Source of the DNA: UBA7985 sp002711265
GTDB taxonomy: Bacteria > Pseudomonadota > Alphaproteobacteria > UBA7985
Reading direction: 5' to 3'
DNA length: 64,000 nucleotides
NCBI GenBank assembly: GCA_965660945.1
Contig: CBFIBS010000004.1
Coordinates: 1-64,000 of the forward strand
The position numbers were made by a program, and so were the translations under genes. Positions within the stretch are counted from its first letter, which is position 1; each line of letters starts with the position of its first letter. Below are positions 32,420 through 41,529 of the stretch, one piece after another. The notes below the pieces were generated by a model. It worked only from the letters and a program-made list of their open reading frames with translations, was not told the origin of the DNA and did no database searches.

Positions 32420-34026
32420 GTCCCGACCTGCTCGATGGTCTTTAGGAACGACACGCCTTTGTAGTCGTCCTGTGCCCGGTCGAGGTGCCAGGCGTTGCGG
32501 GCGAGAAACACTGGGATCTCGTTGTGGTCCTCGGCGATGTCGCCTCGGTTTTCCTCGACGATTTTCTTGAGCAGGGCGGGGTCATCGGCCTGCAGCCAGC
32601 GCGCGGTCATCAGGTTGACCTGCTCGAAGGTCACCGGGATTTCGTATTCCGTGCGGATACGGTCGGCGAGCACCTCGAACTGCAGCGCGCCGACCACGCC
32701 GACGATCCAGTCAGAGCCGATCACCCGCTTGAATACCCGCGCCGCGCCTTCTTCGGCGAGCTGGAAAAGCGCCTTGCCCAGATGCTTGGCCTTCATCGGG
32801 TCGGTCGGACGGACGGATTGCAGCAGCTCTGGCGCGAACGACGGGATACCGGTGAAGGCGATGTTCTCGCCTTCGGTCAGAGCATCGCCGATGCGCAGGT
32901 TGCCGTGGTTGGGGATGCCGATGATGTCGCCAGCGTAGGCTTCTTCGGCGGTTGCGCGGTCCTGCGCGAGGAAAAGCTGCGGGTTGTGCATGGTCAGCTG
33001 CTTGCCCGAGCGCAGGTGGCTCAGCTTCATGCCCTTCTTGAAGTGGCCGCTGGCCAGCCGCATGAAGGCGATCCGGTCGCGGTGCTTGGGGTCCATATTC
33101 GCCTGGATCTTGAACACAAAGCCGCTGACCTTCTTGGCCTCGGGCGCGATTTCCGTGGCATCGTCGCCGATGACCGCCGCCTGCGGCCGGGGCGAGGGGG
33201 CCGAGGCCGCCAGCCCGTTGAGCAGTTCCCGGACCCCGAAATTATTGAGCGCAGAGCCGAAATACACCGGCGTCAGCGTGCCTTCGCGGTAGGCCTGCAG
33301 GTCAAAGGGCGGACACAGCTCGGTCGCCATGCTTGCGCCCTCTTCCAGCGCTTCGATCTCCGTGCTGTCGAGCACGTCCTGCAGCGCGGGATCATCCACG
33401 CCGGTAACCTTCAGGCCGTCGCGGGGAAGCTCGCCCTTGGCGTCGTTGTGCAGGGGAATGAACTGGTCGTTGATCAGGTCATAGCAGCCCTTGAACTGCC
33501 GCCCCATGCCGATGGGCCACGACGCCGGAGACACGTCGAGCGCCAGCGTCTGTTCGATCTCGTCAAGAATTTCAAAGGTCTCGCGGGCTTCGCGGTCCAT
33601 CTTGTTGACGAAGGTCATGATCGGGACGTCGCGCAGGCGGCAGACCTCGAACAGCTTCAGGGTCTGGGCCTCGATGCCCTTGGCGGCGTCGATGACCATG
33701 ACGGCGGAATCCACGGCCGTCAGCGTGCGGTAGGTGTCTTCGGAAAAGTCACCGTGACCTGGGGTGTCCAGCAGGTTGAAGGTACAGCCCGAGTAGTCAT
33801 AGGTCATCACCGACGAGGTCACGGAAATCCCGCGCTCACGCTCCACCTTCATCCAGTCAGACGTTGCATTCCGGCGCGCGTCGCCCTTGGCCTTGACCGC
33901 ACCGGCGAGCTGGATCGCACCGCCGAACAGCAGCAGCTTTTCGGTCAGCGTGGTCTTGCCCGCATCTGGGTGAGAAATGATCGCGAAGGTTCGCCGTCGG
34001 GCGACTTCATCCTGCAGCACAGCCAT
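32416..34026 (-). CDS. prfC: Peptide chain release factor 3
   Basis: GTPase that recycles RF1/RF2 from terminated ribosomes. It has 536 residues, normal length. The P-loop ISHPDAGKTTLTEKLL is near residue 20. The G2 segment RGISVTSS, G3 DTPGHGDFSEDTYR and G4 NKMDRE follow, as do RF3-type domains (YFGSALNNFGV, RPTDPMKAKHLGKALFQLAEEG). The DUF1491 gene overlaps its stop. A 525-residue antisense frame over it is a shadow. Confidence 0.97.
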   Translation of the reverse strand: MAVLQDEVARRRTFAIISHPDAGKTTLTEKLLLFGGAIQLAGAVKAKGDARRNATSDWMKVERERGISVTSSVMTYDYSGCTFNLLDTPGHGDFSEDTYRTLTAVDSAVMVIDAAKGIEAQTLKLFEVCRLRDVPIMTFVNKMDREARETFEILDEIEQTLALDVSPASWPIGMGRQFKGCYDLINDQFIPLHNDAKGELPRDGLKVTGVDDPALQDVLDSTEIEALEEGASMATELCPPFDLQAYREGTLTPVYFGSALNNFGVRELLNGLAASAPSPRPQAAVIGDDATEIAPEAKKVSGFVFKIQANMDPKHRDRIAFMRLASGHFKKGMKLSHLRSGKQLTMHNPQLFLAQDRATAEEAYAGDIIGIPNHGNLRIGDALTEGENIAFTGIPSFAPELLQSVRPTDPMKAKHLGKALFQLAEEGAARVFKRVIGSDWIVGVVGALQFEVLADRIRTEYEIPVTFEQVNLMTARWLQADDPALLKKIVEENRGDIAEDHNEIPVFLARNAWHLDRAQDDYKGVSFLKTIEQVGT

Positions 34027-34127
34027 GGTCTGTCCGCTTTAACCTTGAATACGAGGAACTGAGGAAACGAGGGACGGGGTAGGGGTAGATGTTTCGAACG
34101 TGGTGCCCGTGTTTAGAGCATATCGGC

Positions 34128-34142
34128 GGCTTGGCCCAAGCC
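34128..34142. repeat. Perfect 15-base palindrome upstream of prfC
   Basis: GGCTTGG-C-CCAAGCC forms a perfect inverted repeat in the 189-base gap between the ABC-F gene and prfC, about 102 bases before the prfC start. It could be an operator or a short hairpin in the leader. No other motif was recognised in this gap. Confidence 0.3.
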
Positions 34143-34215
34143 CTTCGAGTGGGGGAGCTGAGCACCGCCGCCCGCATGGACGCCGGATGGACGCAGCAGG
34201 GGCGAGCCGCGAGGG

Positions 34216-36003
34216 TTAGCCCTCGGCCTTTTCTTCCAAGGCCAGCCATTCCAGCTCAGCCGCGTCGAGCCGGTCGCGCAGTTCGCCGAGTTTGGTCGTG
34301 ATCCGGTTGAACTTGTCCGGGTCGCGGCTGTAGAGCTCAGGATCGGTCAGCAGGCTTTCGCCCTTGGCAATGTCGGCTTCGAACGCCTCCATCTCGGCGG
34401 GGAGCTTGTCCAGCCGGATCTGCTCGGCGTAGGTCAGCTTGCTCTTGGCGCTGGCCTTTTTCCGTTCCGGCTCCTTGCGGGCCTTGGGCCGGGCATCGGG
34501 GGTCTGGTGCTTGAGTCGGGTCTGGTGCTGATGGCGGGCGTCGGTGTAGCCGCCCGGGTACTCGAACACCCCACCGATCCCGTCGAGCAGGATGGTCGAC
34601 GTCACCAGCCGGTCGATAAAGTCACGGTCGTGGCTGACCAGCAGCACCGTGCCTTCGTAGTCGGCGATCACCTCCTGCAGCAGGTCGAGTGTCTCCAGAT
34701 CAAGGTCGTTGGTTGGCTCGTCGAGCACCAGCAGATTACTCGGGTTGGCGAGGCCCTTGGCCAGCGTCAGGCGGTTGCGCTCCCCGCCGGACAGCGAATC
34801 AACCGGCGCCCGTGCGACGCGTTCGCTGAACAGAAAGTCCCGCATGTAGGAGACCACGTGCCGGGGCTGTCCCCGCACCATGATCTGGTCGCCGCCGACG
34901 TCGGCCAGATAGTCCCAGACCGTCGTGCCGGGTCGCAGGCTGGTCCGCATCTGGTCGAGCACCAGCGGTTCGAGGTTGGTGCCGCGGCTGACGCTGCCCT
35001 GATCCGGGTCGACGCTGCCCAGCAGCATTTTGATCAGCGTGGATTTGCCGGCACCATTGGGGCCGATGATGCCGACCCGGTCGCCGCGCAGAATGCGGGT
35101 CGAGAACGGCGCGATGATCTGGCGCCCCTCGTAGGTCTTGGCGATGCCCTCGGCCTCGATTACACGCTTGCCCGAGGTGCCGCTTGACGCGCTGTCCAGC
35201 TGCACCTGCCCCGGTCGGGCGACCATGGAACGCCGCTCTTGGCGCAGGCTCTCCAGCCGCCGCATCCGGCCCATATTGCGAGTACGGCGGGCGGAGATGC
35301 CCTCGCGCGACCACTGGGTTTCCTCGGCGATCAGCTTATCGAGCTTTGCTTGCTCGCGGGCCTCGTCTTCGAGCAGCTTTTCGGACCACGCATCGAAATG
35401 CCGGTAGTTCTTGGCGAGGTGCGCGACCCGGCCCCGGTCGAGCCAGGCGACCTGATCGGTCACGGTTTCCAGAAAGCGGCGGTCGTGGCTGATGGTCAGC
35501 ACCGCACCGTCGTAGCGGGCGATCTCGCCCTCCAGCCATTCGATGGTGTCGATGTCCAGATGGTTGGTCGGCTCATCCAGCAGCAGTACGTCTGGCTCTT
35601 CGGCCAGCACCTTAGCCAGCGCCGCGCGCCGCTGTTCCCCGCCCGATAGCCCGGCCGTGGCCTGTTCGGCACTCAGCCCTAGGCTCTCGAGGAACATACG
35701 CGCCCGGTGGGGTGGGGCGCCGTCGCTGGCGGCGTAGGCGAGCACGTCGTCAAAGCGGCTCAGGTCGGGTTCCTGTGGCAGAATACCAACCCGCGTGCCC
35801 GGCTGCTGAAACCGCTCGCCGCTGTCGAAATCAACCTCGCCGCCCAGAATCCGCAGCAGCGTCGACTTGCCGGTCCCGTTGCGCCCGACCAGACAGATAC
35901 GGTCGCGCGCGAACAGGCTCAGCGTCACCCCGGCGAATAGGGTCTTGTCCGAGTGGCGCAGAACAATATCGGAGAGGCGCAGCAGAGGCGTGGCTGTGGA
36001 CAT
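34216..36003 (-). CDS. ABC-F family ATPase, Uup-like
   Basis: Cytosolic double-ABC ATPase of 595 residues without membrane segments. ABC-F proteins act on ribosomes or, for Uup, on branched DNA and ribosome assembly. The first ATPase domain has GRNGTGKST and LSGGEQRRAAL; the second has GPNGAGKST and LSGGERNRLTLAKG. Between them is a short linker typical of Uup. The C-terminal 75 residues form a charged coiled coil (ELRDRLDAAELEWLALEEK), the Uup C-terminal domain. ABC-F resistance function is not suggested. Confidence 0.88.
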   Translation of the reverse strand: MSTATPLLRLSDIVLRHSDKTLFAGVTLSLFARDRICLVGRNGTGKSTLLRILGGEVDFDSGERFQQPGTRVGILPQEPDLSRFDDVLAYAASDGAPPHRARMFLESLGLSAEQATAGLSGGEQRRAALAKVLAEEPDVLLLDEPTNHLDIDTIEWLEGEIARYDGAVLTISHDRRFLETVTDQVAWLDRGRVAHLAKNYRHFDAWSEKLLEDEAREQAKLDKLIAEETQWSREGISARRTRNMGRMRRLESLRQERRSMVARPGQVQLDSASSGTSGKRVIEAEGIAKTYEGRQIIAPFSTRILRGDRVGIIGPNGAGKSTLIKMLLGSVDPDQGSVSRGTNLEPLVLDQMRTSLRPGTTVWDYLADVGGDQIMVRGQPRHVVSYMRDFLFSERVARAPVDSLSGGERNRLTLAKGLANPSNLLVLDEPTNDLDLETLDLLQEVIADYEGTVLLVSHDRDFIDRLVTSTILLDGIGGVFEYPGGYTDARHQHQTRLKHQTPDARPKARKEPERKKASAKSKLTYAEQIRLDKLPAEMEAFEADIAKGESLLTDPELYSRDPDKFNRITTKLGELRDRLDAAELEWLALEEKAEG

Positions 36004-36253
36004 GGGGTCTCAGGGTGAAGGATCAGGTCTCAGGCGGGCATAATTCTGCCCCGGATTAGCCGGAATCGCCCGCTTTGTTACAGGCTGAAACAAAACTTTA
36101 CCGGTTCTTACCGTTTGCCGCCGAAGACGTACAGACATGAAGCGGCGGAGGGGCCAAATTGGGGACTGATAACCACGGCGTTCGCAGGAACAGCAGGGGG
36201 CTGCTGAACCGGCTAGCAGAGCGGGCGCCAAACTTGAGCTGGAGATTCCGAGC

Positions 36254-36916
36254 ATGAAAAAGATTCTACTGAGCACCGCAGGCCTGGCCTTCCTTCTGAC
36301 CGGCTGTGCCACGACCGATCCCACTACCGGTGAAACCACGCTGACCAACGCCGGTGGTGGTGGTGCCATTGGCGCTGCCGTTGGTGGGCTGGTCGGCGCT
36401 GTAACCGCTGAAGAAGGCAACCGCGGCCGCAATGCACTCCGCGGCGCGCTGGCCGGCGGTGTCGTTGGTTCGGGCGTTGGTGCCTATATGGACTATCAGG
36501 AACGCGAGCTGCGGACCGCGCTCGAAGGCTCCGGGGTCGAAATCGAGAGACAGGGCGATGACCTTCGCCTAGTCATGCCGTCGGAAATCACCTTCGACTT
36601 CGACAGTGCCGCGATCAAGCCGTCGTTCTACGGCATCCTGACCAACGTCTCTGATGTAATGATCAACTACCCCGAAACGGTGGTCCAGATCGCCGGTCAC
36701 ACCGACAGCGTCGGCAGCGAAGCTTACAATCAGGGGCTGTCGGTCCAGCGCGCCGGAGCAGTCAGAAACTTTCTCGTTGGGCAGGGCGTGTCCCCAGCCC
36801 GGATGTCGGCCATCGGCTTCGGTGAGAACTACCCCATAGCCTCGAACGATACGGAATACGGTCGCGCACAGAATCGCCGCGTGGAAATCGTGCTGACCCC
36901 TCAGAGCGCTGGCTGA
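36254..36916 (+). CDS. OmpA-family lipoprotein with glycine zipper
   Basis: Outer-membrane lipoprotein of 220 residues resembling YiaD. The lipobox is LLTGC at residue 18. A glycine-zipper segment (33-70, for example GAIGAAVGGLVGA and GALAGGVVGSGVGAYMD) could insert in or associate with the membrane. The OmpA-like domain from residue 100 contains ITFDFDSAAIKPSF, IAGHTDSVGS and NRRVEIVLTP, for peptidoglycan binding. A GGAGA ribosome-binding site precedes the ATG. Confidence 0.9.
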   Translation: MKKILLSTAGLAFLLTGCATTDPTTGETTLTNAGGGGAIGAAVGGLVGAVTAEEGNRGRNALRGALAGGVVGSGVGAYMDYQERELRTALEGSGVEIERQGDDLRLVMPSEITFDFDSAAIKPSFYGILTNVSDVMINYPETVVQIAGHTDSVGSEAYNQGLSVQRAGAVRNFLVGQGVSPARMSAIGFGENYPIASNDTEYGRAQNRRVEIVLTPQSAG

Positions 36917-36987
36917 TCACCGAAAGACGCTGGAAGGGGCGCTCGCGCTGGCGAGGCCCCCGAACCGAACCCAAGCGAACTACAGCG

Positions 36988-37028
36988 AAAAAGGGGCTGT
37001 GACCTTAACCGGTCGCTGCCCCCTTTTT
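36988..37028. terminator. Bidirectional terminator between OmpA lipoprotein and PG-binding lipoprotein
   Basis: AAAAAGGGGC and GCCCC(C)TTTTT form a stem around a 20-base loop between two convergent genes. The flanking A- and T-runs allow termination in both directions. A second GC-rich hairpin (GGGGC...GCCCC with inner CTCGC/GCGAG) lies upstream near 36937-36961. Confidence 0.8.
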
Positions 37029-37055
37029 CATACGCGTTTCAGTTGCTGATGCTGA

Positions 37056-38192
37056 TCAGAACAGCGTCACACCCAGCAGGTTCAACGTATCCATGGTCAC
37101 GCCGGTACCGACCTGACCATTATCACGCTGGAAGCCGTCGATTGCTCGCTGCGACTGAGGGCCGAAAATACCGTCTATCGGGCCGTTGTAGTAACCAGCG
37201 CTCTGCAGTGCGACCTGAATGCGGCTGACGATATCGGGCGTGGTGTTGGTTTCACACAGGATCGAGCGCCATTCGGTCCGCGCTGGCTCCACCACCACTT
37301 CGCGGGTGATGGTGTCGAACACCGGCGGAATCTCGATGATTTCCTCTCGCGCCGGCACCACTTCCACCCGACGGGTGACAAAGGTGGTCTCGGCCGGGAT
37401 CACGCGTTCCTCAATCCGCGCAGGTTGATCGACCACCTCGCGCTGCACGATCTCGGTGATTGCCGGAATGATCTCTTCACGCGTGGATGCGGGCTGGATC
37501 ATCACGGTGCGCTCAACCTGCTTGGTGACCGCAGGTTCGGTGACCAGACACAGGATTTCGCCCGTCGCTTCATCGATCTTCTGGATTGGACCGGTACCGG
37601 GCTTCCACACAGTCCGCTCAGGTACAACCACCACTTCCTCGATCACCGTGTCGTAGACGGGATCGATCGGGATCAGTCTACGCGCGGCCGGCCGGACAAC
37701 GATTTCTTCCTGCACGGTTATAAAGGTCGCGGGAACCGAAACCAGCTCGGTGGTGGCTTCGCGGACGACCACCTCTTCCTGCACGTCACCGAACTGCGCG
37801 GGGATGATGCGGACTTCCTGTCGCGCGGGTTCGACCATGATCTGCTCTTCGACCGTCTGGCTCACCGCCGCCAGTGCGATCCGGGCGTAACATTCGCCGG
37901 GCAGAGGGTTGGGTGGAAAGGCGCCATCGGCCATGCCCTGGGAGGCGAAGGCGGCACTGCTGCTCGCCGTGAAGCTCTGCGCAAAGGACGCATTCTGGAT
38001 CGATCCGCCGGAGAAGCCGCTATTGCCGAACTCAGACGAAGTGGTTGTCACCGTCGTCGAGGCATCCAGCGCGCCGCCGCTGCTCGTTGTGGTCATCGTG
38101 GTGCCGAGATTCTCTTCAGAGACGGCCTGACAGCCTGCCACCGCGAGCGCCACCAAGCCCACCAGAGCGGATTTTCTCATGTAAGGGTTCAT
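37056..38192 (-). CDS. Lipoprotein with eight short repeats and peptidoglycan-binding domain
   Basis: Predicted lipoprotein of 378 residues with lipobox AVAGC at position 21 (start at 38192; an ATG at 38180 also works). A Ser/Thr/Gly-rich linker (25-85) leads to about eight degenerate repeats of 22-24 residues between roughly 105 and 315. The approximate consensus is TVxEEVVVxPARxExxxIPAxF. One repeat has an insertion ending in CLV. A PG_binding_1-type domain (about 318-378: RIQVALQSAGYYNGPIDGIFG) ends the protein. The repeats probably form beta-structure; their ligand is unknown. Likely an envelope structural protein. Confidence 0.78.
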   Translation of the reverse strand: MNPYMRKSALVGLVALAVAGCQAVSEENLGTTMTTTSSGGALDASTTVTTTSSEFGNSGFSGGSIQNASFAQSFTASSSAAFASQGMADGAFPPNPLPGECYARIALAAVSQTVEEQIMVEPARQEVRIIPAQFGDVQEEVVVREATTELVSVPATFITVQEEIVVRPAARRLIPIDPVYDTVIEEVVVVPERTVWKPGTGPIQKIDEATGEILCLVTEPAVTKQVERTVMIQPASTREEIIPAITEIVQREVVDQPARIEERVIPAETTFVTRRVEVVPAREEIIEIPPVFDTITREVVVEPARTEWRSILCETNTTPDIVSRIQVALQSAGYYNGPIDGIFGPQSQRAIDGFQRDNGQVGTGVTMDTLNLLGVTLF

Positions 38193-38464
38193 CACCTCGA
38201 AACCTTGCCTGTCTGCGTTTATGTCGAGACCATTTCTGACGCATTGGCCGTCTGCAAGGTGCCTGCTGCACACCCTTGAGATGTCAATTTTCGCCTGATC
38301 TCGTTATCTGCAATGGTTAAACCCGCCCCGGTACCATCGAGTCAATTGCCCTGACCATCACATCTCGGAGCACGCGGGGTCAGCAAAAGAATTGTTGTTT
38401 TCAGGACACGAAGAACAGCAGACCCTGAAGTGGAACGAAAATAAGGCGGGGTGATTAGGGCGAT

Positions 38465-39214
38465 TTAGGGAAGGTCTAGGGCATAACCTACTTCACGGAC
38501 AGTCCGAATGACATTCGACTCGTCCGATTCATTAAGGGCCTTACGCAGTCGCCTAATGTGAACGTCGACCGTGCGGGCTTCGATATCTTTCTCCCGGCCC
38601 CAGACAGCGTCCAGCAGCTGCTCGCGCGAGAACACCCGCCCGGGGTATTGCAGGAAGTGCCGCAGCAGCCGGAATTCCGTTGGCGCCAGCTCCACCAGTC
38701 GGCCGCTGCGGGTTACGCGATGGCTGCCCTGATCCATGGTGATTGTGTCGAAGGTCAGCACTTCTTTCAGGCGCGCAGGCTGCGCCCGGCGGATCACAGC
38801 CCGCAGCCGCGCCAGCAGCTCCTGAGGGCTGAAGGGCTTGGTCAGGTAGTCATCCGCGCCCATGTCCAGCCCGCGCAGTTTGTCCTGCTCCTCGCCGCGG
38901 GCGGTGAGCATGATGATCGGCACCTCGCTGGTCTCTCGTGCCCGGCGCAGGTGGCGGCAGACTTCCAGCCCGGAGCGCAGCGGCAGCATCCAGTCGAGCA
39001 GGATTGCGTTGGGTTCCAGCGAGCGGGCGAGGTCAACCGCCTCTTCACCGTCCCGGGCAATCGCCGTCAGGTACCCGGCGTTGCGCAGATTGTAATCCAG
39101 CAACGTGATGATGGCCTCTTCGTCTTCGACGATCAGCACCAGCGGTGATTCCTCGGCAGGGGCGTAGGGCATCTGCAGCGCCTCAAAGCTGTCGCTCATG
39201 GTTCTGACTTGCAT
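38465..39214 (-). CDS. phoB: Phosphate regulon response regulator PhoB
   Basis: OmpR-family transcription factor activating the Pho regulon under phosphate limitation. It has 249 residues. An N-terminal extension of about 24 residues precedes the receiver domain with acidic pocket EDE (30-32), phospho-acceptor D74 (ILLDWMLP) and conserved Lys in YLTKPFSPQEL. The winged-helix domain ends in RRLRKALNESDESNVIRTVREVGYAL. Another ATG at 39199 would shorten the extension; neither has a clear ribosome-binding site. Only 18 bases separate it from pstB and phoU is absent. Confidence 0.96.
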   Translation of the reverse strand: MQVRTMSDSFEALQMPYAPAEESPLVLIVEDEEAIITLLDYNLRNAGYLTAIARDGEEAVDLARSLEPNAILLDWMLPLRSGLEVCRHLRRARETSEVPIIMLTARGEEQDKLRGLDMGADDYLTKPFSPQELLARLRAVIRRAQPARLKEVLTFDTITMDQGSHRVTRSGRLVELAPTEFRLLRHFLQYPGRVFSREQLLDAVWGREKDIEARTVDVHIRRLRKALNESDESNVIRTVREVGYALDLP

Positions 39215-39232
39215 AACACTTTTTGGCCCGTC

Positions 39233-40000
39233 TTAGCCAAACGAACCAGCAACATAGTCTTTGGTGCGCTGGTCTTTGGGTTTGTTGAACAGTTTGTCGG
39301 TCGGCTGCACTTCCACCAGATCGCCGAGGTGGAAGAAGGCGGTTGTGCCTGCCACCCGCTGGGCTTGCTGCATGTTGTGGGTGACGATGACGATGGCGTA
39401 GTCGCGCGCCAGTTCGAGGATCAGCTCCTCGATGATACTCGTGGCGATGGGGTCGAGCGCGGAACAGGGCTCGTCCATCAGAATGACCTCGGGCGAGACA
39501 GCGATGGCGCGGGCGATGCACAGACGTTGCTGCTGGCCGCCCGATAGCCCCAGCGCCTCGGAGTCCAGCCGGTCGTGCACTTCTTCCCACAGACCGGCCG
39601 CGCGCAGAGCGTCCTCGACGATGTACTTCAGCTCCTCGGCGGTGCGTGCCATGCCGTGAAGGCGTGGGCCGTAGGCGACGTTATCGTAGATCGACTTCGG
39701 GAACGGGTTCGGCTTCTGGAACACCATGCCGACCCGCTGGCGCAGCAGATTGGCGTCGATATCCTCACCGTAGATGTCCTCGCCCTCGAGCAGGATGGAG
39801 CCCTCGACCCGGGCGATTTCGATGGTGTCGTTCATGCGGTTGAGGCAGCGCAGGAAGGTGGACTTGCCGCAGCCCGACGGGCCGATCAGCGCGGTGACGT
39901 GCCGGTTGGGAACGTCCAGCGAGACGCCCCTGAGCGCGTGGTCATCCCCGTAGAAGACGTTGACGTCCCGGGCCTGCATGCGGAGGTCGGTTTGAGACAT
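39233..40000 (-). CDS. pstB: Phosphate ABC transporter ATP-binding protein
   Basis: ATPase energising high-affinity phosphate import with PstA/PstC. It has 255 residues. Walker A GPSGCGKST, the Pst-typical FLRCLNRMND, Q-loop FQKPNPFPKSIYDNVAYGPR, signature LSGGQQQRLCIARA, Walker B VILMDEPCSALDP and H-loop VTHNMQQA are all visible. It lies 14 bases after pstA and 18 bases before phoB. Confidence 0.98.
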   Translation of the reverse strand: MSQTDLRMQARDVNVFYGDDHALRGVSLDVPNRHVTALIGPSGCGKSTFLRCLNRMNDTIEIARVEGSILLEGEDIYGEDIDANLLRQRVGMVFQKPNPFPKSIYDNVAYGPRLHGMARTAEELKYIVEDALRAAGLWEEVHDRLDSEALGLSGGQQQRLCIARAIAVSPEVILMDEPCSALDPIATSIIEELILELARDYAIVIVTHNMQQAQRVAGTTAFFHLGDLVEVQPTDKLFNKPKDQRTKDYVAGSFG

Positions 40001-40014
40001 TACGGCGGGTTTCC

Positions 40015-41529
40015 TCAGTTGGATCGCTCGAAGCGCGCGCGGATGAAGGTCGCCAGCGCGTTCATGGAGATGACCAGCGCGAGCAAGCAGACGATGCCCG
40101 CGGCGGTCTTGTTCTGAAACAGCGGGTCGTCGTCAGCCGCCCACTGGTAAATCTGTGACGGCATGCCCACGCCCTTGGCCATCAGGCAGCCGGCGCCGGC
40201 CTCGCAGACATCCTTGATGAAGGCGTTCATGCCGACCATCAGCAGCGGCGCGGTCTCTCCTGCCGCTTGTGCCAGCCCGATGATGACGCCAGAGGCGATC
40301 CCGGGCAGGGCAGCGGGCAGGACGTGCTGGAAAACGGCCTGCTGGCGCGAGGCGCCCATACCCAGCGCCGCCTGCTCATAGCTTGGTGGTACCGCGCCGA
40401 TGGCCGCGCGCGCCGCGATGATCACCGTCGGCAGCGTCATGAACGACAGTACCGTGCCGCCGACGATGGGGAAGCCCCGCGAGCCGGGGAACAGCCACTG
40501 GATGATCACGGCAGCGCCAAGAATGCCGAAGATGATCGACGGTACGGCGGCGAGGTTGTTGATGTTGATTTCCATGAAATCGGTGAACTGGTTGCGCGGC
40601 GCGAATTTCTCCAGATACACGGCCGCCAGCACTCCCACGGGCACGGACAGGACCACCACCACCATGAGCATCAGAAACGTGCCCTGTGCCGCGGCGGCGA
40701 TACCCGCGCGCTCGGGCTGGGTCGAGGATGCCGAGCCGAAGAAGCCGGGCTGGCGTTCGAGGATGGTCCAGCCGAGCAGGTCGAGCCTGGGGACACCGAG
40801 GTAGGGCCGGATGCTGACACGCCCGCCGTCGCGCCAGGCCGTGAGCACGCTCAGGCCGTTAGCGTCGATGGACTCCTTGAGCAGGATCCAGTTTTCAGAA
40901 TCGAGATTCCTGCGGGTCTGCCGCTTCATGTCCTTGAACAGCACGTCGGCATCACCGGCCGCCAGCGCGCGCACCGTGACGGTCTCCCCCAAGCGGTACT
41001 CACCAGAGAGCAGGCGGTCGCGGATGGTCAGTAGGGTCTCAGTGCTGATCATACCGGCAGTCTGGGAAATCGCCTTCTTCCGCGCCCGGTCGCCGTCGTA
41101 GCCGGTGAAGGCCTCGCCGTGGTTCTGGTCGATCATCGCCTCGACCATTTTTTTGTAGGCGGCGGTCCGCTGGACCTTGCGCGAGGCGGACTTGGCGCCG
41201 CGCGCGGTCGGTGTGATCTCGGCAGCCCACAAGTCCGGCGCGATGCCGACAGAGGCTTGATACTGGGCGAGGTCTTCGGGGTCGAGGATCTCTGCGTCCA
41301 GCGGGATTTCGAGGGTGATGAAGGACTGGACGAAGCCGTTGTAGGACTTCTTGAACACCGAATACATCAGCGCGACGAGGAACAGTGCGGCCAGCCCCAG
41401 CGCTGCCAGACCGAGGGAGCGGAAAATCAGCTCCCCACGCTGGCGTGCGGCACGGCGGCGTGCGGCGGCTTCGGTCAGGTGCGGGCTGGTGTGGGTGTGG
41501 CTGGTGACCATGGCGTCAGTCTCCGTCAT
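40015..41529 (-). CDS. pstA: Phosphate ABC transporter permease with long N-terminal region
   Basis: Membrane subunit of the phosphate importer. It has 504 residues, against about 280-300 for E. coli PstA. The first 280 or so residues hold one transmembrane helix (about 36-56) and a large predicted extracytoplasmic region. The C-terminal part is the MetI-type permease domain with IININNLAAVPSIIFGILG and the EAA-like loop YEQAALGMGASRQQAVFQHVLPAALPGI. Long PstA forms are known in proteobacteria. Its start overlaps the pstC stop (TGATG). Confidence 0.94.
   Translation of the reverse strand: MTETDAMVTSHTHTSPHLTEAAARRRAARQRGELIFRSLGLAALGLAALFLVALMYSVFKKSYNGFVQSFITLEIPLDAEILDPEDLAQYQASVGIAPDLWAAEITPTARGAKSASRKVQRTAAYKKMVEAMIDQNHGEAFTGYDGDRARKKAISQTAGMISTETLLTIRDRLLSGEYRLGETVTVRALAAGDADVLFKDMKRQTRRNLDSENWILLKESIDANGLSVLTAWRDGGRVSIRPYLGVPRLDLLGWTILERQPGFFGSASSTQPERAGIAAAAQGTFLMLMVVVVLSVPVGVLAAVYLEKFAPRNQFTDFMEININNLAAVPSIIFGILGAAVIIQWLFPGSRGFPIVGGTVLSFMTLPTVIIAARAAIGAVPPSYEQAALGMGASRQQAVFQHVLPAALPGIASGVIIGLAQAAGETAPLLMVGMNAFIKDVCEAGAGCLMAKGVGMPSQIYQWAADDDPLFQNKTAAGIVCLLALVISMNALATFIRARFERSN

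Noticed and set aside
32485..34062. 525-codon open frame antisense to prfC
   Set aside because: RF3 on the other strand is unambiguous; the antisense translation is His/Gly/Leu-rich without motifs.
34216..36003. Possible antibiotic-resistance ABC-F protein
   Set aside because: The C-terminal coiled-coil and linker match housekeeping Uup-type proteins, and context is not mobile or resistance-related.
38282..38287. TTGACA on the minus strand upstream of the repeat lipoprotein
   Set aside because: Good -35 match but no acceptable -10 at 16-18 bases; not reported as a promoter.
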